Shown here in pieces: positions 56,292 to 64,000 of a DNA stretch of 64,000 nucleotides. Made by a program: the position numbers and the translations under genes. The notes beneath the pieces are model-generated. The model did not search any database. It worked only from the letters and a program-made list of their open reading frames with translations, and was not told the origin of the DNA. This DNA comes from Roridomyces roridus (Eukaryota; Basidiomycota; Agaricomycetes; Agaricales; Mycenaceae), in the NCBI GenBank assembly GCA_029378245.1, contig JARKIF010000028.1, forward strand, positions 186,001 through 250,000. Reading direction: 5' to 3'. Every line of letters starts with the position of its first letter. Position 1 is the stretch's first letter.

Positions 56292-59200
56292 ACAAGAACA
56301 ATGGGACTGGGACTCCGCTTTTGACGCGCAGTCCCATCACAATGGGATTCAGGCATGCCGATCACCGTCGCAATGGGATTCAGCGTGGTTTCATAATGCA
56401 ACGGCGAACATCCGGCAGCCATTGACAGTTGATGCGGCGGCTAGCCTGATCAGACACGTGCTGGGAGCGTGCTCTCATTGCAAGCACCATCTGGCCCCGA
56501 TTCACGTCAGCGCAGCGTCTCCGTCGATGATTACCCTCATTCTAATGAAAACACATGCCTCAACCGACTGGACACGTTTGGATTGAAATAAGCCGCAAGA
56601 CCTCATTTTGTTATCCGATGCCTGCGAGTACCGGATATTGCTCGCATCTCTATGTTTCCACACACTCGGGAACACATGTGTTCTTTTATCCTCAACCACC
56701 ATGCACCCCAGATGAGAACACGCTGCAGCACAGGGAAACGATGCCCGAACTGTGTACGTGATGCGTGCGGCGTAAGTCTATAAAAACTGGTCACCGTCTG
56801 CGCTTTCGCTCAGTTCTTTGCCCATCCATTTCTCTTGCCCCCCGGATACTGCATACTATATCTTATGGACGACGTTCAGCCCGGTAAGAATTTAATTTCA
56901 GTTCTTTCGAAGCCAGCGGCTGAAGATATTTAGATCCTCGACTGTTCCATGATGCCGCCGACTTCACACCGGCCGAGGTTGCACAGTACCGGTCCATTGT
57001 ATGTTGATCTCTCCCTCATGAACGCGGCTCACTTGCACAATCAAACTAACAGATGTTTCCTCCGGCTCTGGGAAATTCGACACATACTCCCTTCTTCTCC
57101 GTCGAGAATGCACCTGAGTGGATGACTGCCCGTGGCTATGTCCTATTCAACGACTACGACCCCGCGGCGCCCATATCTTTCGATTTCCGGAATGCAACCG
57201 TGCGGCAACTGCGGGATTATCGGACACAGGTTTGACCTACGCTCAATGGTATGCTTGATGTGCTGATATCCGTGTGAGATTGTCGGCCCAATTTATGCAG
57301 AGAGCACTTTCTTTCAGGTCGATCACACAGAGAATTGGGTTTGCCAAGGTCCTTTCAATACTTGGATGCGATACCAGGAAGAACAGCGGGGCCGCACACG
57401 CAATCGACCCGACCCATTTCAGTCCCACCGTGCTGGGTCTTCCAGTTTGGCCAGCAGCCCAGCTCCATCTCGTGCAATGTCTCGCAATCTTTCAAGTCCA
57501 CCTCGCTCCCCTCCACATTCTCGTTCAGCCTCCATGCATAGTGTCGGTCCTTGGCATTCTCTCTGGGCCTACTCTTCTCATCAGTCTTCACGGGCCAACT
57601 CTGCTGCACCCTCGCGTGCAAGTTCTGCCGGGCCCTCGCGTGACTGGCCGTACACAAACTCTCGAGGCGAATCAGCCGCTCCACCCTCGCGTTCGCAATC
57701 TCGCGCGGACTCTGTCCACAGTTCTGAACCCATCCGACTTGAACCTGTGCCACCCGGTATTTCAACGGCGCTGGCCACGGAGCTATCTCAAGATGTGCCA
57801 TCCTCACCGGGAGCTCTCTCCTCAATTGCGAAGCCTGTGCAATGTGTGTACGTCTTTTTGATTGTAAGACATCGACCTCACTCGATTTCTTAGCCGCTTC
57901 CGGGTCGCGAAAGAAGAGTAAAAAGGCCAAAAGCGACCGGCCACCCATTGCAATAACCCGTGAGCTTTACGTTGATCGACTCAAAAGGGTTACGTCTGTG
58001 GGGAGTACGTGGGCTATGCCGCGGGACCGTACTGCTTACTTGGTGGACTTGAGCGCAACACCAGACGTCCTCAAGGAGGGCAACAAGACTCGCACCATTG
58101 ATGCCTACATCAAAGCCGAGGTATGTGGATGGTTTCAGAGCGCCGCCGTCCTTGGCTTGCTAGACTCCCTATTAGGACCAGGACGCTTGGGAGGGGTCAA
58201 CTGGGCACGTAGCTGGTGATGTTTGGGTGACCAGTGCATTCAATGGGGAGGGGAAGCGTGTTCGTGCCCGACGCGCGCAGCTGACGTGCAAGGGTGTAAA
58301 TGTGTGTGAATATACGTCGGAGGAGATTTTTGGAGACTGTGAACGGTACGAGCCGGATTCGGATGCCATGCAGGACTTGTGGATACATGAGCTCGATGCT
58401 AATGAGCGTGAGGCGGCATCCCCCGAGGCCATTCTATCCCGGTAAGAGATTGAACATCCTCCTGGCGACTTGTCTAACTCAACACCAGATTTTATGTTCG
58501 CGTCATTCAGTCCAAATGCAAAATCCCATGTGACGGCGTGCCGGTGCTTATACAGCGATCCCATGTATGCTAAATTTCTGATTTGTGACACCAACAACCA
58601 ACTAACTTCCTCTGCAGGGCCCCAACGCATACGGCCAACTTTACTTTGTGGGGTGTTCGAGTTGGAAACCCTCCGAGCGCTGGTCGCACCTCTATCACCA
58701 CATTCCAGTGAATGTCGACGAGGATGAATTCAGATACGTGTTCGAGAATGATGGTCGTTTGCCGGACGGTGCAGCACAGAATTTCAACGAAAAGTGTGTC
58801 CTCACAACACACCCGCGACTCGCTCTCAAACGCTGTTGTGAGTTTCTTATACAGTCTCGGTCGCGTTCGGTTTATCTCTCACCAGGTTTTACTCATGTTG
58901 TGGATGGTGTCATTCTCCCCGCCAAACTTCTTCCGCGGAAATGTGATACCGAGTTGGTGGCCTTAATCCCCGTTCGACCATTCCCCGGCAAGAATTGGTA
59001 TGAGTGGCGACCAGAGTACGAGTTCCAGGCCATCCTTTATTTCCGTAATGCGCACAACCATCCGATCCACCCTCAAAGCAAGCCTAGTTCAAAAGACAAG
59101 CAGCTCCTGGATACCGCGATGGATGCACTCGGCCCCGCAAATCTCACGGTTCAGACTTTGCTAAACGGTACGTTGAATCATATGTTGATTACTGAAGTCG

Positions 59201-61966
59201 CGTCTCAATGTCGATCAATCAGCCCAGTCGACATCTGTGGTGTACTCGGGGAAACAAGTCAGCGAAGTCAGCCCAGCGTTTGCAGACGTACGCAAAGTCC
59301 GTGATCGCATCGCCGAAAGGCGCAAGAACCAGTTCCCTGGTGGAACAGATTTTCACGGTGAGTGTTAATGAAGTCGTGTATATCGCTCACATTAATTCGT
59401 GGCAGGCGTTCAGGAGTACATCCGAACAGTTGAACGAGCCCGCCCCATGAGTGAGCGTTACATCCATGCCGCCATCTCTAAGAGTGACTTCAACCTCGTC
59501 GTGACTTTGCATCCACAACTGGCAAAATTCATTCACGGGGTTCTGGCCCTCGTCATAGACTATACATTCAAGAGAATCGAAGGAGACTTTGATGAGTGGG
59601 AAGTGGTTGGCTTTTCGGATCGGTATAAATCCCGTAAGTTCGTATATGAGTATTGACCGGTTTCCACACTGAAATTCACATCAGGTCTACCATTTTCAAG
59701 CTTCTATTGTGATCGAAAGACTGTGCCCGCATTTGTTCAGCTCTTCGAAGAGTTCTTCGATGTTGTGTATCGCGTCACTGGCAGCTGCGTTTACGTCCCT
59801 GGTACCCGGACGCCAACTGCCGTGTCTTTGTCATGGATGGAGAGGTAGCTCAGGTCCAAGGGTTTGGGGAATTCTTGGTCAAATACAATGTGCCGACCAT
59901 CAGCGGCATCCACGAGACCATTGGACTCAATCTCGTTGGATTCTCCCTGAAAACTTGTACTCTGCACTTTCAACGGTACGTTTCTGATTTAATTCGTGAG
60001 GGTACATGACTGATATCATGCCTCGAAGACACATAGACGAACTCGGAACCAAGCACAAGGTGCCCGTTGATGTATTGCAACGACTCAAGTCGATCATGGG
60101 TGTCAAGACGCAGCAGGAGGTTGACTCGTGGCATCGAGACTGTGAAGCATATGCGCAGAAATACCCAGCAGTTCGAAGTGCGTATTTAATTTCCCCCAGT
60201 TCAACTCTCAATTAGATACTTAGACTGGTACATGCAAAAACTGGCAAATCCCTGGTACCTCAATTCGATCTCCGCATTTCTATCGAAATTGGCCGCCGAC
60301 GATCACAAAATCACCCCCAACACAACCAACCTGGCCGAGTCCTCACACTCAGGCATCAACCGCGAAACATCAACTCGCCTGAGATTGTTGCCCGGCATCT
60401 TGCAGTGAGTCGAGGGTCACCTTCGGCTTCTCTTGTACGTGTGCTAACAAAGTTCAAACAAACAGTAAAAAAACCCGGGATGATCAGCAGGTGGAGCGCC
60501 TTCGTGAAACCCTGAAGAGTGGTGTCATGCGGAAACGTTGGAATGGGATAGGGGAACGGGAGAAGCTTTCCGCTGATCGACGAATGCGAAGGGCAAAACA
60601 GGCATCGGACCGCAACGAGCACTTGGCGTTGTTTGATGACTTGTCTGCGGAGCGAGAGGAGGGACAAGAGGAATGGAAGTTCTCCCTAAGTCGCCAGAAG
60701 GCTTTGGAAGGGGAGATCGGTGAGATGCAGTCCCAGTTGAAGGTGGATTCAAGACGCACGGATCTGAGGGAGGAAATCAAGATTCTCCGGGTGGATATTG
60801 ATGCAGAGAAGCAGGCGCGCCGGGACTGGGTAATCCGTCGCGGAGAAATCGACAAGGAAATCCGCGAACTCCGGGACGGCCCTCTCAAAGGCGTGCAAAT
60901 CAATGGTCGTCGAACGACCGGAAGTTCAACCACGGCTGGTGTGTATCTTCCCATCCGCCGTTCCCGTTCTTGACACTGAATTATTATCTACAAGGTGAGA
61001 CGACTTTGAATGTCAGTTCCGGACCCGGCAATGAGGAAATCTCACCCACAGCTGGTGTGTATTCAATCTAAAGCCGCTACTTCCAAACTGAACCGTTCAA
61101 TTCAGATCTGGAAAGGCCTTTGGATGTGGGTCCCGTACCAGGCAACGAAGATATCAATATGGAACAAGAGAACTTGCGCCTGTCTGGTGAGCATCCGGAC
61201 TTGGGCATATCCTTGGACCCCGAGTTGGAACCGAATTATGAAGGTGTGTTCTACCTGGCATTGATACTTGTACAGTTCTCAATCGTCCGATCCGAATAGT
61301 TCTCCAGACAAATATTCACTGGAACGGCAACTTGTTGGCCCATATGGCACTGGATTCCGGCACCACAGTTCCCAATCTCCTCCACAGGACTCCCACACCT
61401 GCAGATGATGTGTCCATGCTTCAAACTGGCTTCACTACGGGCACTAATACAGATGACCAATCTCCTGCCGAACGCATTCCCCAGATTGATTGCGGCACGT
61501 TAATTGCGGGTGCACCTGCGAGTCCACCAGCTGTTAGCGTATCTGGTGTGGGCACATCCCATGATGGTGTTGATGCAGGTACATCCCCCGACGGTAGCCC
61601 AGTGTCGATACCCACGGTGCGTCGGCGCAGGTGCTCATTGGACAAATCCAACATCATGGAGGGCCAGCGCGACCGCCGCAAGTCTAAGCGTGCCCGGGGA
61701 GAAGATCTTTAGATGAGCTGTATTTAGGTATCTTGTCTCGTAATACTATAATCATATCGCCATTAGCTGGGTGTACGTACGGATGTCTTGGAACATCGGC
61801 AGTGCATCGGCCTCCGCTCTCGGAACTCACGGCCTTGATTCACGGCACCGGAATGGGACTCCCCCAGGATAACCGAAGTTACCAAACTGCACCCCAAAAA
61901 TGGGAATTGCCGATCAAAAATGGGACTCCGCCTGCCAGGGCGGAGTCCCAGTCCCATTCTTCTTGT
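56292..61966 (+). mobile_element. MULE-like transposon, about 5.7 kb
   Basis: The ends share inverted AATGGGACTGGGACTCCGC strings (left from about 56,292, right to about 61,966), with further GGGATT / AATCCC-type repeats inside. The single long gene between them encodes a DDE-type protein. I could not identify a 9-bp target duplication, so the exact limits are uncertain. The element lies within about 6.9 kb of DNA that separates the right inverted arm from its outer scrap at 63,046. Confidence 0.65.
56864..61712 (+). CDS. MULE-like DDE transposase (one apparent frameshift)
   Basis: About 18 exons encode roughly 1,300 residues from MDDVQPD to a basic tail (RRKSKRARGE, nuclear signal). In order: a Ser/Arg/Pro-rich region (RSPPHSRSAS); two Cys/His blocks, the second C..C..RNAHNHPIHP, resembling the WRKY-GCM/FLYWCH fingers of Mutator-type transposases; LTVQTLLN; a catalytic core; and a coiled coil (about 60,490-60,930). 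Candidate catalytic residues are Asp in VIDYTFKRIEGD, Asp in FVMDGEV, the CTLHFQRH pair and Glu in NTTNLAESSHSG. Near 59,780 (VYRVTG / QLRLRPWYPDA) one base seems missing, which would end the protein early. Otherwise all splice phases agree. Confidence 0.7.
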
Positions 61967-63040
61967 ATATACTCATTGGCGAATGACCTCAACTACTTTG
62001 TCAGCACCTAGGGCTAAGTCGGGTTCTAGTCGGCAACGAACGAGGCGACCGAGCGAAGAGCAGTAGACAAGACTCAAGAGGTAGAGCAAGCCGTAGGGAG
62101 AATAGACTAGATTCGTCTACAGTACTGAGACTGTAGACGGGTATATATAATACATGATCGAATTAGGTACGAGGGGTAGGGGGTAGGAGCAGGGGCGATC
62201 GCGACAAGTAGGGGTTTAAATGCAGGGGAAAGTGGAGTACCAAGCAGGGGTTGAGACAAGACCCGGCCGATCAGTGATGATCACTGATTAGAGTATTGAT
62301 GGTTGATGACTGATCGGGTTACAACCCGTCGGGTTGTGGCCTGGGGTCATATCATGACATACTTGCCGAAGTACGGCCGAGATGCTCATATGCAACCATC
62401 AGCTCCATCAGACAGCGGGCGCCAGATGGATGCGGTGGTATAAAGACGACGCCCTTCATCGAAATCCCCTTCGCCTCTCCCTTCCGTCTTGACTAGCTTG
62501 ACTCCGAGTCTTCTGGTGCTTCGTGTTCAAGTTCAAGATTGGTTCAAGACCGCCCTCAAGAATCACTAATACATACCATGCTTGCTTCCCCTTGCCAACT
62601 CTTCGGGCTTCCCCTCCAATCCTGGTACAAGCTCCGCCGTGGCCGAAGACTGCAAGACATACTCGACTCTCTTGACTTTTTTATGTCTGTTATGTGCCCT
62701 GTATATAAGTAGCTGTGTTTCATGTTTGAATATCATTCTTTTTCCATGTACCTTTTGTGCGGTGTGCACCGAGGCAGCCCATAAATACCCATAATATGGC
62801 CGGGTGAGCAGGTCGAGGGCCGGGGAAGCTGGCAATGGCAATAGCAGATCAATGGCTGCGACGGGGCCATCAGATATTCCCAATGCGGCTCGCTTGAGTT
62901 AAACGGGTGCCAATACACGGTTCTAACCGAGTCTAACCGAGTCTAGGGAGAACAGGCTTTCTCTGTAGAGCCCTACCTCGTACCCGTCTACGCGGTATAG
63001 CCGCTCTCCCTAGGCCCGGCTAGAACGAGTGGATTTTCCA
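61967..63040. other. Unassigned foreign DNA, possible solo LTR
   Basis: Read on the minus strand, about 62,955 to 62,000 starts TGTT, has a TATA-like TATTATATATA near 62,155 and ends TGACA. This recalls a solo LTR, but I found no matching second copy or target duplication. No gene is supported. Confidence 0.25.
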
Positions 63041-63045
63041 GATGA

Positions 63046-63350
63046 TTGGAGCTGCTGTCTGGCAACGCTCTCCGCTGCATTATAAGCAGATCACCGCAGC
63101 ATCAGTAACTCCAAATCTTTGTATAAATTGTAAGGGCTGTGGCAGTGGCAGTGGCATGGCACTTGCCTTTTGCCACGATGCACCTTCTTCGTCTCGATTC
63201 CCTGCCCGCCGTCTGCACATGCACAACTAAGCTCTGTCCGTCCACGTTGGATCAATTCGCTCGACGCTGGCGCTATGTATGTCTCTGACTCTCTGAGAGT
63301 CTCTGTGTCTCGACTGTCGACTGCCATACCTTTTCTCGGATGCGGAAGGA
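63046..63350. repeat. Displaced scrap of the right arm's outer flank
   Basis: 63,050-63,110 is an inverted match to 5,765-5,825 (GCTGTCTGGCAACGCTCTCC, GATCACCGCAGCATCAG). In the palindrome that segment should directly follow 56,130. 63,110-63,230 resembles the regulator-flank DNA near 52,000-52,080 (CTTGCCTTTTxCCACGATG). Confidence 0.65.
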
Positions 63351-63362
63351 GATGGTGAGGGC

Positions 63363-63973
63363 CCTAGTGCTGGCCAAATACGCTACGAATACGGGATTTC
63401 CCGTATCGTAGTCATATTCATATCGTAGCCTCCATCCAGGCCCATATCATATTCATAGCGTATTGTAGCGTATTCTCGGCTTGAATATGAATATATTTTG
63501 ACTATATTCAAAATATATTCGGCGCGCCATGTGCTGATAATTCAACCCTGCACATTGCAAATGACATTCCAACCTGCCATCACTTCATACAAGGAGTGAA
63601 CTCGCTCGGGCTGGCCATCATGGAGGAGCGGCATCTCGGTGATCATTGATGAGACACTACGATCATCAACAGCGTCACCAAATTGGGCCCAGATCAACGG
63701 CAAACCCTTGTTAGAAGCCCATCAGTCTGCCAAATGATGGAGTGCCATCTGATTGTACCTGGATCACTGTCGGATCAGCCCAATCTGCAGGCATCATCGT
63801 AGCCGAATATATTTGAATACGCTCAGGGGCATATCATATTGTAGCCATATTGTAGCGTAGCCGTATTCGCCGTAGCCGTATTCTAAGCCCAGCTCCCCCG
63901 GCGTATTGTATTTGTATTTTTGTGAATATATTCAAAATATATTTTTTATATTGTATTTTTGGCCAGCACTAGG
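63363..63973. mobile_element. AT-rich inverted-repeat element
   Basis: The termini CCTAGTGCTGGCCAAA and complement bound 611 bp. The subterminal parts are made of many CGTATTGTAGCG / GAATATATTC / AAAATATATT units. The ends are hAT-like in form (TAGTGCTGGCC). The flanks GGTGAGGG and GGTGAGGC suggest an imperfect 8-bp duplication, but register is off by one or two bases. Confidence 0.6.
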
Positions 63974-64000
63974 TGAGGCGGACGCGATGTTGCAATTACG

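Noticed and set aside
62000..62955. A solo LTR
   Set aside because: TG..CA ends and a TATA-like string are suggestive, but with no partner LTR, target duplication or primer-binding site I cannot support it above a guess.

Overview
The window looks like nuclear DNA of a filamentous basidiomycete, most likely an Agaricomycete (polypore-type). Genes are cut by many 45-60 bp GT-AG introns, a few of them GC-AG. A Zn2Cys6 regulator is present, and several proteins are of kinds I associate only with mushroom-forming fungi. There are no rRNA genes, CRISPR arrays or bacterial-type operons. Exon structures below were spliced by hand from splice consensus, reading-frame continuity and agreement between paralogues.

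Layout. 0-4.6 kb: an intron-containing tRNA-Ser(AGA), a four-helix membrane protein (-), and a nucleotide-sugar-transporter-like protein with a long extra C-terminal domain (-). 4.6-56.1 kb: a dense array of repeated genes. The members are an EHN-type epoxide hydrolase (6.3 kb +, 53.2 kb -, broken copy 38.6 kb +), a Zn2Cys6 regulator (10.0 kb +, 49.6 kb -), a roughly 1,200-residue two-module membrane protein (12.9 kb -, 24.0 kb +, 43.6 kb +, last-exon remnants at 34.7 and 49.05 kb), a ~199-residue conserved protein (18.4 kb -, 41.65 kb +, stub 35.27 kb), and a membrane-anchored alpha/beta hydrolase (intact 37.07 kb -, remnants 21.6 and 52.3 kb). The order hydrolase-regulator-membrane protein-small protein on the left is mirrored on the right, so the locus is a large imperfect palindrome about 22 kb across its spacer. 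Direct copies of other segments lie inside the spacer. 56.1-63.0 kb: foreign DNA that splits the right arm, including a ~5.7 kb element with a MULE-like transposase gene. 63.0-64 kb: a scrap of the arm's outer flank, then an AT-rich inverted-repeat element.

Decay is shared out among the copies. The intact (or best) copy of each family sits at a different place in the array: two epoxide hydrolases, two regulators, one membrane protein (24.0 kb), one small protein (41.65 kb) and one alpha/beta hydrolase (37.07 kb). Two of the broken copies were interrupted by short transposons with clean 8-bp target-site duplications. I counted at least nine transposon-like insertions; several can be delimited exactly because an uninterrupted paralogous site is also present in the window.

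The functional link between the families is not established. Co-duplication of two oxidative/hydrolytic enzymes with a regulator fits a detoxification or small-molecule-processing cassette, but this is inference. I see no scaffold-forming enzyme (PKS, NRPS, terpene synthase).
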